Part shown: positions 48,598-62,632 of the stretch, piece after piece
Position numbering within the stretch: position 1 is the first letter of the stretch
How the letters are laid out: each line of letters starts with the position of its first letter
Assembly: GCA_039090855.1 (NCBI GenBank)
Contig: CM077010.1
Location: forward strand, 49,866,905-49,930,904
From: Macrothele yani
Lineage: Eukaryota; Arthropoda; Arachnida; Araneae; Macrothelidae
Length of the DNA: 64,000 nucleotides
Reading direction: 5' to 3'
Position numbers and translations under genes: made by a program
The notes under the pieces: model-generated
The model's input: only the letters and a program-made list of their open reading frames with translations
What the model was told of the DNA's origin: nothing
Database searches by the model: none

Positions 48598-51500
48598 TAT
48601 ATATATACTATACAGGGACAGACACCCCAAGCACTATACTGGTCAATGAAAAATGAAGTTCATTGTTTCATTATGCAGTGTACTACTTGTCCTGCAAACA
48701 CATTTCTATTAGCTGTGTTGCCAGTCATCTGAAACTAACGATGAAAAGACAGGGAGACCCACACAGCAAGAAATGTGTTTCCAAAGAAATCAGAAATAAC
48801 TGAGTATCAAAGTCAATTGTCATCAGTCAAAACTCCTCACGTCATCGAAGGTTTCCGCTTTTGGCAGATTAATACCTTCTGATGAGGAAAGCTTGTTTCA
48901 GAATGCTGGTTATGCTTTTAAGAAACTTATTTTATTTCAGGACTTCTCCTATAGGGAACAAAATGCAGGAACAAAAAATATTTCCTACGACTTCCATGAC
49001 TTCGGAACCGCCAATATTTAACGTGAATAATCCATCCTTCTATATGTCACTAAGGAATTACTGTTGCGTCATAAAGACCGCAGCAGTAATTCGTCATAAA
49101 GAGTTATGTGTTTTTATTAATTTCAAGTTAATATTATGTTGATTTGTTTTTATGGTATTCCACACTTTTTTATCAATTAAACCTCCTTTCTTCTCAGCAA
49201 ATTTCCGCAATTTCTGTTTGAAATTTCTCAGAAAGGAGAGCTTCGTGAATGATAATGAAAGATCGCTCAGTTATTTCCGTTTTTCTCTGCGCCGAGCAGA
49301 AAGAAAGCCGCATCCGATTTACATATAACGGCCTGAAAAGCCTAAAACGGGGGGTCTTATATCTACGTACTGTACAGGGACAGACAGAGCAAGCACTATA
49401 CTGGACAATGAAAAATGAAAGTTCATTGTTTCATTATGCAGTGTACTACTTGTTCTGCAAACACATTTCTATTAGCTGTGCTGCCAGTCATCTGGAACTG
49501 ACGATGAAAAGACAGGGGTGACCCACACAGCAAGAAATGTGTTTCCAAAGAAATCAGAAATAACTGAGTATCAAAGTCAATTGTCATCAGTCAAAACTCC
49601 TCACGTCATCAAAGGTTTCCGCTTTTGGCAGATTAATACCTTCTGATGAGGAAAGCTTGTTTCAGAATGCTAGTTATTCCTATAAGAAACTTACCTTATT
49701 TCAGGACTTCTCCTAAAAGGAACAAAATGCATGGAAAAAAATTATATCCTACGACTTCTATGCTGATTTAGGAACCGCCAATATTTAACGTGAATAATCC
49801 ACCCTACTATATGTTTCTGAGGAATTACTGTTGCGTCATAAAGACCGATAAAAGTGTTATGTGTTTTTATTAATTTCAAGTTAATATTAATGTTGAATTG
49901 TTTTTATGGTATTCCACACTTTTTTATCAATTAAACCTCCTTTCTTCTCAGCAAATTTCCGCAATTTCTGTTTGAAATTTCTCAGAAAGGAGAGCTTCGT
50001 GAATGATAATGAAAGATCGCTCAGTTATTTCCGTTTTTCTCTGCGCCGAGCAGAAAGAAAGCCGCATCCGATTTACATATAACGGCCTGAAAAGCCTAAA
50101 ACCGGGGACGGTCTTATATCTATGTACTGTACAGGGACAGACAGAGCAAGCACTATACTGGACAATGAAAAATGAAAGTTCATTGTTTCATTATGCAGTG
50201 TACTACTTGTTCTGCAAACACATTTCTATTAGCTGTGCTGCCAGTCATCTGGAACTGACGATGAAAAGACAGGGGTGACCCACACAGCAAGAAATGTGTT
50301 TCCAAAGAAATCAGAAATAACTGAGTATCAAAGTCAATTGTCATCAGTCAAAACTCCTCACGTCATCGAAGGTTTCCGCTTTTGGCAGATTAATACCTTC
50401 TGATGAGGAAAGCTTGTTTCAGAATGCTAGTTATTCCTATAAGAAACTTACCTTATTTCAGGACTTCTTCTAAAGGGAACAAAATGCACCAAAAAAAATT
50501 ATATCCTACGACTTCCATGCTGATTTAGGAACCGCCAATATTTAACGTGAATAATCCACCCTACTATATGTTTCTGAGGAATTACTGTTGCGTCATAAAG
50601 ACCGATAAAAGTGTTATGTGTTTTTATTAATTTCAAGTTAATATTAATGTTGAATTGTTTTTATGGTATTCCACACTTTTTTATCAATTAAACCTCCTTT
50701 CTTCTCAGCAAATTTCCGCAATTTCTGTTTCAAATTTCTCAGAAAGGAGAGCTTCGTGAATGATAATGAAAGATCGCTCAGTTATTTCCGTTTTCCTCTG
50801 CGCCGAGCAGAAAGAAAGCCGCATCCGATTTACATATAACGGCCTGAAAAGCCTAAAACGGGGAGTCTTATATCTATGTACTCTACAGGGACAGACAGAG
50901 CAAGCACTATACTGGACAATGAAAAATGAAAGTTCATTGTTTCATTATGCAGTGAACTACTTGTTCTGCAAACACATTTCTATTAGCTGTGCTGCCAGTC
51001 ATCTGGAACTGACGATGAAAAGACAGGGGTGACCCACACAGCAAGAAATGTGTTTCCAAAGAAATCAGAAATAACTGAGTATCAAAGTCAATTGTCATCA
51101 GTCAAAACTCCTCACGTCATCGAAGGTTTCCGCTTTTGGCAGATTAATACCTTCTGATGAGGAAAGCTTGTTTCAGAATGCTAGTTATTCCTATAAGAAA
51201 CTTACCTTATTTCAGGACTTCTCCTAAAAGGAACAAAATGCATGGAAAAAAATTATATCCTACGACTTCTATGCTGATTTAGGAACCGCCAATATTTAAC
51301 GTGAATAATCCACCCTACTATATGTTTCTGAGGAATTACTGTTGCGTCATAAAGACCGATAAAAGTGTTATGTGTTTTTATTAATTTCAAGTTAATATTA
51401 ATGTTGAATTGTTTTTATGGTATTCCACACTTTTTTATCAATTAAACCTCCTTTCTTCTCAGCAAATTTCCGCAATTTCTGTTTGAAATTTCTCAGAAAG

Positions 51501-54500
51501 GAGAGCTTCGTGAATGATAATGAAAGATCGCTCAGTTATTTCCGTTTTTCTCTGCGCCGAGCAGAAAGAAAGCCGCATCCGATTTACATATAACGGCCTG
51601 AAAAGCCTAAAACCGGGGACGGTCTTATATCTATGTACTGTACAGGGACAGACAGAGCAAGCACTATACTGGACAATGAAAAATGAAAGTTCATTGTTTC
51701 ATTATGCAGTGTACTACTTGTTCTGCAAACACATTTCTATTAGCTGTGCTGCCAGTCATCTGGAACTGACGATGAAAAGACAGGGGTGACCCACACAGCA
51801 AGAAATGTGTTTCCAAAGAAATCAGAAATAACTGAGTATCAAAGTCAATTGTCATCAGTCAAAACTCCTCACGTCATCGAAGGTTTCCGCTTTTGGCAGA
51901 TTAATACCTTCTGATGAGGAAAGCTTGTTTCAGAATGCTAGTTATTCCTATAAGAAACTTACCTTATTTCAGGACTTCTCCTAAAAGGAACTAAATGCAT
52001 GGAAAAAAATTATATCCTACGACTTCTATGCTGATTTAGGAACCGCCAATATTTAACGTGAATAATCCACCCTACTATATGTTTCTGAGGAATTACTGTT
52101 GCGTCATAAAGACCGATAAAAGTGTTATGTGTTTTTATTAATTTCAAGTTAATATTAATGTTGAATTGTTTTTATGGTATTCCACACTTTTTTATCAATT
52201 AAACCTCCTTTCTTCTCAGCAAATTTCCGCAATTTCTGTTTGAAATTTCTCAGAAAGGAGAGCTTCGTGAATGATAATGAAAGATCGCTCAGTTATTTCC
52301 GTTTTCCTCTGCGCCGAGCAGAAAGAAAGCCGCATCCGATTTACATATAACGGCCTGAAAAGCCTAAAACGGGGAGTCTTATATCTATGTACTGTACAGG
52401 GACAGACAGAGCAAGCACTATACTGGACAATGAAAAATGAAAGTTCATTGTTTCATTATGCAGTGAACTACTTGTTCTGCAAACACATTTCTATTAGCTG
52501 TGCTGCCAGTCATCTGGAACTGACGATGAAAAGACAGGGGTGACCCACACAGCAAGAAATGTGTTTCCAAAGAAATCAGAAATAACTGAGTATCAAAGCC
52601 AATTGTCATCAGTCAAAACTCCTCACGTCATCGAAGGTTTCCGCTTTTGGCAGATTAATACCTTCTGATGAGGAAAGCTTGTTTCAGAATGCTGGTTATG
52701 CTTTTAAGAAACTTATTTTATTTCAGGACTTCTCCTATAGGGAACAAAATGCAGGAACAAAAAATATTTCCTACGACTTCCATGCCTTCGGAACCGCCAA
52801 TATTTAACGTGAATAATCCATCCTTCTATATGTCACTAAGGAATTACTGTTGCGTCATAAAGACCGCAGCAGTAATTCGTCATAAAGAGTTATGTGTTTT
52901 TATTAATTTCAAGTTAATATTATGTTGATTTGTTTTTATGGTATTCCACACTTTTTTATCAATTAAACCTCCTTTCTTCTCAGCAAATTTCCGCAATTTC
53001 TGTTTGAAATTTCTCAGAAAGGAGAGCTTCGTGAATGATAATGAAAGATCGCTCAGTTATTTCCGTTTTTCTCTGCGCCGAGCAGAAAGAAAGCCGCATC
53101 CGATTTACATATAACGGCCTGAAAAGCCTAAAACCGGGGACGGTCTTATATCTATGTACTGTACAGGGACAGACAGAGCAAGCACTATACTGGACAATGA
53201 AAAATGAAAGTTCATTGTTTCATTATGCAGTGTACTACTTGTTCTGCAAACACATTTCTATTAGCTGTGCTGCCAGTCATCTGGAACTGACGATGAAAAG
53301 ACAGGGGTGACCCACACAGCAAGAAATGTGTTTCCAAAGAAATCAGAAATAACTGAGTATCAAAGTCAATTGTCATCAGTCAAAACTCCTCACGTCATCG
53401 AAGGTTTCCGCTTTTGGCAGATTAATACCTTCTGATGAGGAAAGCTTGTTTCAGAATGCTAGTTATTCCTATAAGAAACTTACCTTATTTCAGGACTTCT
53501 TCTAAAGGGAACAAAATGCACCAAAAAAAATTATATCCTACGACTTCCATGCTGATTTAGGAACCGCCAATATTTAACGTGAATAATCCACCCTACTATA
53601 TGTTTCTGAGGAATTACTGTTGCGTCATAAAGACCGATAAAAGTGTTATGTGTTTTTATTAATTTCAAGTTAATATTAATGTTGAATTGTTTTTATGGTA
53701 TTCCACACTTTTTTATCAATTAAACCTCCTTTCTTCTCAGCAAATTTCCGCAATTTCTGTTTCAAATTTCTCAGAAAGGAGAGCTTCGTGAATGATAATG
53801 AAAGATCGCTCAGTTATTTCCGTTTTCCTCTGCGCCGAGCAGAAAGAAAGCCGCATCCGATTTACATATAACGGCCTGAAAAGCCTAAAACGGGGAGTCT
53901 TATATCTATGTACTCTACAGGGACAGACAGAGCAAGCACTATACTGGACAATGAAAAATGAAAGTTCATTGTTTCATTATGCAGTGAACTACTTGTTCTG
54001 CAAACACATTTCTATTAGCTGTGCTGCCAGTCATCTGGAACTGACGATGAAAAGACAGGGGTGACCCACACAGCAAGAAATGTGTTTCCAAAGAAATCAG
54101 AAATAACTGAGTATCAAAGTCAATTGTCATCAGTCAAAACTCCTCACGTCATCGAAGGTTTCCGCTTTTGGCAGATTAATACCTTCTGATGAGGAAAGCT
54201 TGTTTCAGAATGCTAGTTATTCCTATAAGAAACTTACCTTATTTCAGGACTTCTCCTAAAAGGAACAAAATGCATGGAAAAAAATTATATCCTACGACTT
54301 CTATGCTGATTTAGGAACCGCCAATATTTAACGTGAATAATCCACCCTACTATATGTTTCTGAGGAATTACTGTTGCGTCATAAAGACCGATAAAAGTGT
54401 TATGTGTTTTTATTAATTTCAAGTTAATATTAATGTTGAATTGTTTTTATGGTATTCCACACTTTTTTATCAATTAAACCTCCTTTCTTCTCAGCAAATT

Positions 54501-57500
54501 TCCGCAATTTCTGTTTGAAATTTCTCAGAAAGGAGAGCTTCGTGAATGATAATGAAAGATCGCTCAGTTATTTCCGTTTTTCTCTGCGCCGAGCAGAAAG
54601 AAAGCCGCATCCGATTTACATATAACGGCCTGAAAAGCCTAAAACCGGGGACGGTCTTATATCTATGTACTGTACAGGGACAGACAGAGCAACCACTATA
54701 CTGGACAATGAAAAATGAAAGTTCATTGTTTCATTATGCAGTGTACTACTTGTTCTGCAAACACATTTCTATTAGCTGTGCTGCCAGTCATCTGGAACTG
54801 ACGATGAAAAGACAGGGGTGACCCACACAGCAAGAAATGTGTTTCCAAAGAAATCAGAAATAACTGAGTATCAAAGTCAATTGTCATCAGTCAAAACTCC
54901 TCACGTCATCGAAGGTTTCCGCTTTTGGCAGATTAATACCTTCTGATGAGGAAAGCTTGTTTCAGAATGCTAGTTATTCCTATAAGAAACTTACCTTATT
55001 TCAGGACTTCTCCTAAAAGGAACTAAATGCATGGAAAAAAATTATATCCTACGACTTCTATGCTGATTTAGGAACCGCCAATATTTAACGTGAATAATCC
55101 ACCCTACTACATGTTTCTGAGGAATTACTGTTGCGTCATAAAGACCGATAAAAGTGTTATGTGTTTTTATTAATTTCAAGTTAATATTAATGTTGAATTG
55201 TTTTTATGGTATTCCACACTTTTTTATCAATTAAACCTCCTTTCTTCTCAGCAAATTTCCGCAATTTCTGTTTGAAATTTCTCAGAAAGGAGAGCTTCGT
55301 GAATGATAATGAAAGATCGCTCAGTTATTTCCGTTTTCCTCTGCGCCGAGCAGAAAGAAAGCCGCATCCGATTTACATATAACGGCCTGAAAAGCCTAAA
55401 ACGGGGAGTCTTATATCTATGTACTGTACAGGGACAGACAGAGCAAGCACTATACTGGACAATGAAAAATGAAAGTTCATTGTTTCATTATGCAGTGAAC
55501 TACTTGTTCTGCAAACACATTTCTATTAGCTGTGCTGCCAGTCATCTGGAACTGACGATGAAAAGACAGGGGTGACCCACACAGCAAGAAATGTGTTTCC
55601 AAAGAAATCAGAAATAACTGAGTATCAAAGCCAATTGTCATCAGTCAAAACTCCTCACGTCATCGAAGGTTTCCGCTTTTGGCAGATTAATACCTTCTGA
55701 TGAGGAAAGCTTGTTTCAGAATGCTGGTTATGCTTTTAAGAAACTTATTTTATTTCAGGACTTCTCCTATAGGGAACAAAATGCAGGAACAAAAAATATT
55801 TCCTACGACTTCCATGCCTTCGGAACCGCCAATATTTAACGTGAATAATCCATCCTTCTATATGTCACTAAGGCATTACTGTTGCGTCATAAAGACCGCA
55901 GCAGTAATTCGTCATAAAGAGTTATGTGTTTTTATTAATTTCAAGTTAATATTATGTTGATTTGTTTTTATGGTATTCCACACTTTTTTATCAATTAAAC
56001 CTCCTTTCTTCTCAGCAAATTTCCGCAATTTCTGTTTGAAATTTCTCAGAAAGGAGAGCTTCGTGAATGATAATGAAAGATCGCTCAGTTATTTCCGTTT
56101 TTCTCTGCGCCGAGCAGAAAGAAAGCCGCATCCGATTTACATATAACGGCCTGAAAAGCCTAAAACGGGGGGTCTTATATCTACGTACTGTACAGGGACA
56201 GACAGAGCAAGCACTATACTGGACAATGAAAAATGAAAGTTCATTGTTTCATTATGCAGTGTACTACTTGTTCTGCAAACACATTTCTATTAGCTGTGCT
56301 GCCAGTCATCTGGAACTGACGATGAAAAGACAGGGGTGACCCACACAGCAAGAAATGTGTTTCCAAAGAAATCAGAAATAACTGAGTATCAAAGTCAATT
56401 GTCATCAGTCAAAACTCCTCACGTCATCGAAGGTTTCCGCTTTTGGCAGATTAATACCTTCTGATGAGGAAAGCTTGTTTCAGAATGCTAGTTATTCCTA
56501 TAAGAAACTTACCTTATTTCAGGACTTCTCCTAAAAGGAACAAAATGCATGGAAAAAAATTATATCCTACGACTTCTATGCTGATTTAGGAACCGCCAAT
56601 ATTTAACGTGAATAATCCACCCTACTATATGTTTCTGAGGAATTACTGTTGCGTCATAAAGACCGAAAAAGTGTTATGTGTTTTTATTAATTTCAAGTTA
56701 ATATTAATGTTGAATTGTTTTTATGGTATTCCACACTTTTTTATCAATTAAACCTCCTTTCTTCTCAGCAAATTTCCGCAATTTCTGTTTGAAATTTCTC
56801 AGAAAGGAGAGCTTCGTGAATGATAATGAAAGATCGCTCAGTTATTTCCGTTTTTCTCTGCGCCGAGCAGAAAGAAAGCCGCATCCGATTTACATATAAC
56901 GGCCTGAAAAGCCTAAAACCGGGGGGTCTTATATCTATGTACTGTACAGGGACAGACAGAGCAAGCACTATACTGGACAATGAAAAATGAAAGTTCATTG
57001 TTTCATTATGCAGTGTACTACTTGTTCTGCAAACACATTTCTATTAGCTGTGCTGCCAGTCATCTGGAACTGACGATGAAAAGACAGGGGTGACCCACAC
57101 AGCAAGAAATGTGTTTCCAAAGAAATCAGAAATAACTGAGTATCAAAGTCAATTGTCATCAGTCAAAACTCCTCACGTCATCGAAGGTTTCCGCTTTTGG
57201 CAGATTAATACCTTCTGATGAGGAAAGCTTGTTTCAGAATGCTAGTTATTCCTATAAGAAACTTACCTTATTTCAGGACTTCTTCTAAAGGGAACAAAAT
57301 GCACCAAAAAAAATTATATCCTACGACTTCCATGCTGATTTAGGAACCGCCAATATTTAACGTGAATAATCCACCCTACTATATGTTTCTGAGGAATTAC
57401 TGTTGCGTCATAAAGACCGATAAAAGTGTTATGTGTTTTTATTAATTTCAAGTTAATATTAATGTTGAATTGTTTTTATGGTATTCCACACTTTTTTATC

Positions 57501-60500
57501 AATTAAACCTCCTTTCTTCTCAGCAAATTTCCGCAATTTCTGTTTGAAATTTCTCAGAAAGGAGAGCTTCGTGAATGATAATGAAAGATCGCTCAGTTAT
57601 TTCCGTTTTTCTCTGCGCCGAGCAGAAAGAAAGCCGCATCCGATTTACATATAACGGCCTGAAAAGCCTAAAACCGGGGACGGTCTTATATCTATGTACT
57701 GTACAGGGACAGACAGAGCAAGCACTATACTGGACAATGAAAAATGAAAGTTCATTGTTTCATTATGCAGTGTACTACTTGTTCTGCAAACACATTTCTA
57801 TTAGCTGTGCTGCCAGTCATCTGGAACTGACGATGAAAAGACAGGGGTGACCCACACAGCAAGAAATGTGTTTCCAAAGAAATCAGAAATAACTGAGTAT
57901 CAAAGTCAATTGTCATCAGTCAAAACTCCTCACGTCATCGAAGGTTTCCGCTTTTGGCAGATTAATACCTTCTGATGAGGAAAGCTTGTTTCAGAATGCT
58001 AGTTATTCCTATAAGAAACTTACCTTATTTCAGGACTTCTCCTAAAAGGAACTAAATGCATGGAAAAAAATTATATCCTACGACTTCTATGCTGATTTAG
58101 GAACCGCCAATATTTAACGTGAATAATCCACCCTACTATATGTTTCTGAGGAATTACTGTTGCGTCATAAAGACCGATAAAAGTGTTATGTGTTTTTATT
58201 AATTTCAAGTTAATATTAATGTTGAATTGTTTTTATGGTATTCCACACTTTTTTATCAATTAAACCTCCTTTCTTCTCAGCAAATTTCCGCAATTTCTGT
58301 TTGAAATTTCTCAGAAAGGAGAGCTTCGTGAATGATAATGAAAGATCGCTCAGTTATTTCCGTTTTCCTCTGCGCCGAGCAGAAAGAAAGCCGCATCCGA
58401 TTTACATATAACGGCCTGAAAAGCCTAAAACGGGGAGTCTTATATCTATGTACTGTACAGGGACAGACAGAGCAAGCACTATACTGGACAATGAAAAATG
58501 AAAGTTCATTGTTTCATTATGCAGTGAACTACTTGTTCTGCAAACACATTTCTATTAGCTGTGCTGCCAGTCATCTGGAACTGACGATGAAAAGACAGGG
58601 TGACCCACACAGCAAGAAATGTGTTTCCAAAGAAATCAGAAATAACTGAGTATCAAAGCCAATTGTCATCAGTCAAAACTCCTCACGTCATCGAAGGTTT
58701 CCGCTTTTGGCAGATTAATACCTTCTGATGAGGAAAGCTTGTTTCAGAATGCTGGTTATGCTTTTAAGAAACTTATTTTATTTCAGGACTTCTCCTATAG
58801 GGAACAAAATGCAGGAACAAAAAATATTTCCTACGACTTCCATGCCTTCGGAACCGCCAATATTTAACGTGAATAATCCATCCTTCTATATGTCACTAAG
58901 GAATTACTGTTGCGTCATAAAGACCGCAGCAGTAATTCGTCATAAAGAGTTATGTGTTTTTATTAATTTCAAGTTAATATTATGTTGATTTGTTTTTATG
59001 GTATTCCACACTTTTTTATCAATTAAACCTCCTTTCTTCTCAGCAAATTTCCGCAATTTCTGTTTGAAATTTCTCAGAAAGGAGAGCTTCGTGAATGATA
59101 ATGAAAGATCGCTCAGTTATTTCCGTTTTTCTCTGCGCCGAGCAGAAAGAAAGCCGCATCCGATTTACATATAACGGCCTGAAAAGCCTAAAACGGGGGT
59201 CTTATATCTACGTACTGTACAGGGACAGACAGAGCAAGCACTATACTGGACAATGAAAAATGAAAGTTCATTGTTTCATTATGCAGTGTACTACTTGTTC
59301 TGCAAACACATTTCTATTAGCTGTGCTGCCAGTCATCTGGAACTGACGATGAAAAGACAGGGGTGACCCACACAGCAAGAAATGTGTTTCCAAAGAAATC
59401 AGAAATAACTGAGTATCAAAGTCAATTGTCATCAGTCAAAACTCCTCACGTCATCGAGGGTTTCCGCTTTTGGCAGATTAATACCTTCTGATGAGGAAAG
59501 CTTGTTTCAGAATGCTAGTTATTCCTATAAGAAACTTACCTTATTTCAGGACTTCTCCTAAAAGGAACAAAATGCATGGAAAAAAATTATATCCTACGAC
59601 TTCTATGCTGATTTAGGAACCGCCAATATTTAACGTGAATAATCCACCCTACTATATGTTTCTGAGGAATTACTGTTGCGTCATAAAGACCGATAAAAGT
59701 GTTATGTGTTTTTATTAATTTCAAGTTAATATTAATGTTGAATTGTTTTTATGGTATTCCACACTTTTTTATCAATTAAACCTCCTTTCTTCTCAGCAAA
59801 TTTCCGCAATTTCTGTTTGAAATTTCTCAGAAAGGAGAGCTTCGTGAATGATAATGAAAGATCGCTCAGTTATTTCCGTTTTTCTCTGCGCCGAGCAGAA
59901 AGAAAGCCGCATCCGATTTACATATAACGGCCTGAAAAGCCTAAAACCGGGGGGGGGGGTCTTATATCTATGTACTGTACAGGGACAGACAGAGCAAGCA
60001 CTATACTGGACAATGAAAAATGAAAGTTCATTGTTTCATTATGCAGTGTACTACTTGTTCTGCAAACACATTTCTATTAGCTGTGCTGCCAGTCATCTGG
60101 AACTGACGATGAAAAGACAGGGGTGACCCACACAGCAAGAAATGTGTTTCCAAAGAAATCAGAAATAACTGAGTATCAAAGTCAATTGTCATCAGTCAAA
60201 ACTCCTCACGTCATCGAAGGTTTCCGCTTTTGGCAGATTAATACCTTCTGATGAGGAAAGCTTGTTTCAGAATGCTAGTTATTCCTATAAGAAACTTACC
60301 TTATTTCAGGACTTCTTCTAAAGGGAACAAAATGCACCAAAAAAAATTATATCCTACGACTTCCATGCTGATTTAGGAACCGCCAATATTTAACGTGAAT
60401 AATCCACCCTACTATATGTTTCTGAGGAATTACTGTTGCGTCATAAAGACCGATAAAAGTGTTATGTGTTTTTATTAATTTCAAGTTAATATTAATGTTG

Positions 60501-62515
60501 AATTGTTTTTATGGTATTCCACACTTTTTTATCAATTAAACCTCCTTTCTTCTCAGCAAATTTCCGCAATTTCTGTTTCAAATTTCTCAGAAAGGAGAGC
60601 TTCGTGAATGATAATGAAAGATCGCTCAGTTATTTCCGTTTTCCTCTGCGCCGAGCAGAAAGAAAGTCGCATCCGATTTACATATAACGGCCTGAAAAGC
60701 CTAAAACGGGGGGTCTTATATCTATGTACTGTACAGGGACAGACAGAGCAAGCACTATACTGGACAATGAAAAATGAAAGTTCATTGTTTCATTATGCAG
60801 TGAACTACTTGTTCTGCAAACACATTTCTATTAGCTGTGCTGCCAGTCATCTGGAACTGACGATGAAAAGACAGGGGTGACCCACACAGCAAGAAATGTG
60901 TTTCCAAAGAAATCAGAAATAACTGAGTATCAAAGTCAATTGTCATCAGTCAAAACTCCTCACGTCATCGAAGGTTTCCGCTTTTGGCAGATTAATACCT
61001 TCTGATGAGGAAAGCTTGTTTCAGAATGCTAGTTATTCCTATAAGAAACTTACCTTATTTCAGGACTTCTTCTAAAGGGAACAAAATGCACCAAAAAAAA
61101 TTATATCCTACGACTTCCATGCTGATTTAGGAACCGCCAATATTTAAAGTGAATAATCCACCCTACTATATGTTTCTGAGGAATTACTGTTGCGTCATAA
61201 AGACCGATAAAAGTGTTATGTGTTTTTATTAATTCCAAGTTAATATTAATGTTGAATTGTTTTTATGGTATTCCACACTTTTTTATCAATTAAACCTCCT
61301 TTCTTCTCAGCAAATTTCCGCAATTTCTGTTTGAAATTTCTCAGAAAGGAGAGCTTCGTGAATGATAATGAAAGATCGCTCAGTTATTTCCGTTTTCCTC
61401 TGCGCCGAGCAGAAAGAAAGCCGCATCCGATTTACATATAACGGCCCGAAAAGCCTAAAACGGGAGGTCTTATATCTATGTACTGTACAGGGACAGACAG
61501 AGCAAGCACTATACTGGACAATGAAAAATGAAAGTTCATTGTTTCATTATGCAGTGTACTACTTGTTCTGCAAACACATTTCTATTAGCTGTGCTGCCAG
61601 TCATCTGGAACTGACGATGAAAAGACAGGGGTGACCCACACAGCAAGAAATGTGTTTCCAAAGAAATCAGAAATAACTGAGTATCAAAGTCAATTGTCAT
61701 CAGTCAAAACTCCTCACGTCATCGAAGGTTTCCGCTTTTGGCAGATTAATACCTTCTGATGAGGAAAGCTTGTTTCAGAATGCTAGTTATTCCTATAAGA
61801 AACTTACCTTATTTCAGGACTTCTCCTAAAGGGAACAAAATGCACGCAAAAAAATTATATCCTACGACTTCCATGCTGATTTAGGAACCGCCAATATTTA
61901 ACGTGAATAATCCACCCTACTATATGTTTCTGAGGAATTACTGTTGCGTCATAAAGACCGATAAAAGTGTTATGTGTTTTTATTAATTTCAAGTTAATAT
62001 TAATGTTGAATTGTTTTTATGGTATTCCACACTTTTTTATCAATTAAACCTCCTTTCTTCTCAGCAAATTTCCGCAATTTCTGTTTGAAATTTCTCAGAA
62101 AGGAGAGCTTCGTGAATGATAATGAAAGATCGCTCAGTTATTTCCGTTTTTCTCTGCGCCGAGCAGAAAGAAAGCCGCATCCGATTTACATATAACGGCC
62201 TGAAAAGCCTAAAACGGGGGGTCTTATATCTATGTACTGTACAGGGACAGACAGAGCAAGCACTATACTGGACAATGAAAAATGAAAGTTCATTGTTTCA
62301 TTATGCAGTGTACTACTTGTTCTGCAAACACATTTCTATTAGCTGTGCTGCCAGTCATCTGGAACTGACGATGAAAAGACAGGGGTGACCCACACAGCAA
62401 GAAATGTGTTTCCAAAGAAATCAGAAATAACTGAGTATCAAAGTCAATTGTCATCAGTCAAAACTCCTCACGTCATCGAGGGTTTCCGCTTTTGGCAGAT
62501 TAATACCTTCTGATG
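48598..62515 (+). repeat. Satellite: tandem array of ~754-764-bp units with higher-order structure
   Basis: Anchor word ATGATAATGAAAGATCGCTC recurs at 49249, 50003, 50760, 51514, 52271, 53035, 53792, 54546, 55303, 56067, 56821, 57575, 58332, 59094, 59848, 60608, 61362 and 62116. Unit lengths are 754, 757, 760, 762 or 764. Units are near-identical. A distinct long-tail variant (GGTTATGCTTTTAAG) occurs at about 48900, 52690, 55720 and 58750, giving supra-units of five then four then four monomers (about 3786, 3032 and 3028 bp). Variable G-runs (acGGGGag, ccGGGGacgg and so on) distinguish subtypes. I see no transposase, RT or tRNA head. Function unknown. Confidence 0.95.
49249..62388 (+). other. 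Small open frame repeated in satellite units (about 90 codons)
   Basis: Each unit has a plus-strand frame beginning MIMKDRSVISVFLCAEQKES and ending LELTMKRQG. Sixteen of eighteen units keep it open; units at 56821 and 59094 have G-run frameshifts, and 58332 reads through to 105 codons. The frame shows no known domain, no signal peptide and no enriched synonymous change that I could see. Most likely it is a by-product of homogenised repeats, not a gene. A second 86-codon frame (MRKACFRMLVMLLRN) marks the variant tails. Confidence 0.4.
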
Positions 62516-62632
62516 AGGCAATCTTATTTGAATATACTACTTTGTCTTCAATTATGCTTATAAGGAACTTAAGGGATTTAAGCACTTCTATAAGAAACGT
62601 ATCCTATAAAGTTAGAACTTATTTGTGGAAAT
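62516..62632 (+). repeat. Diverged right edge of the satellite
   Basis: After TTCTGATGAGGCA the array diverges and matches the left edge better than the central units (TTATTTGAATATACTAC against ATTTGAGTATGCTAC), then ends. Confidence 0.7.

Noticed and set aside
52660..52690. Hammerhead-like CTGATGAGGAAAGC in satellite units
   Set aside because: CTGATGA is followed almost directly by GAAA with no room for stem II, and no pairing arms or GUC/AUC cleavage triplet were seen. A covariance-model search would settle it.
48598..62515. CRISPR-like array
   Set aside because: The ~757-bp units are contiguous without short repeats and unique spacers, and the genome is eukaryotic.
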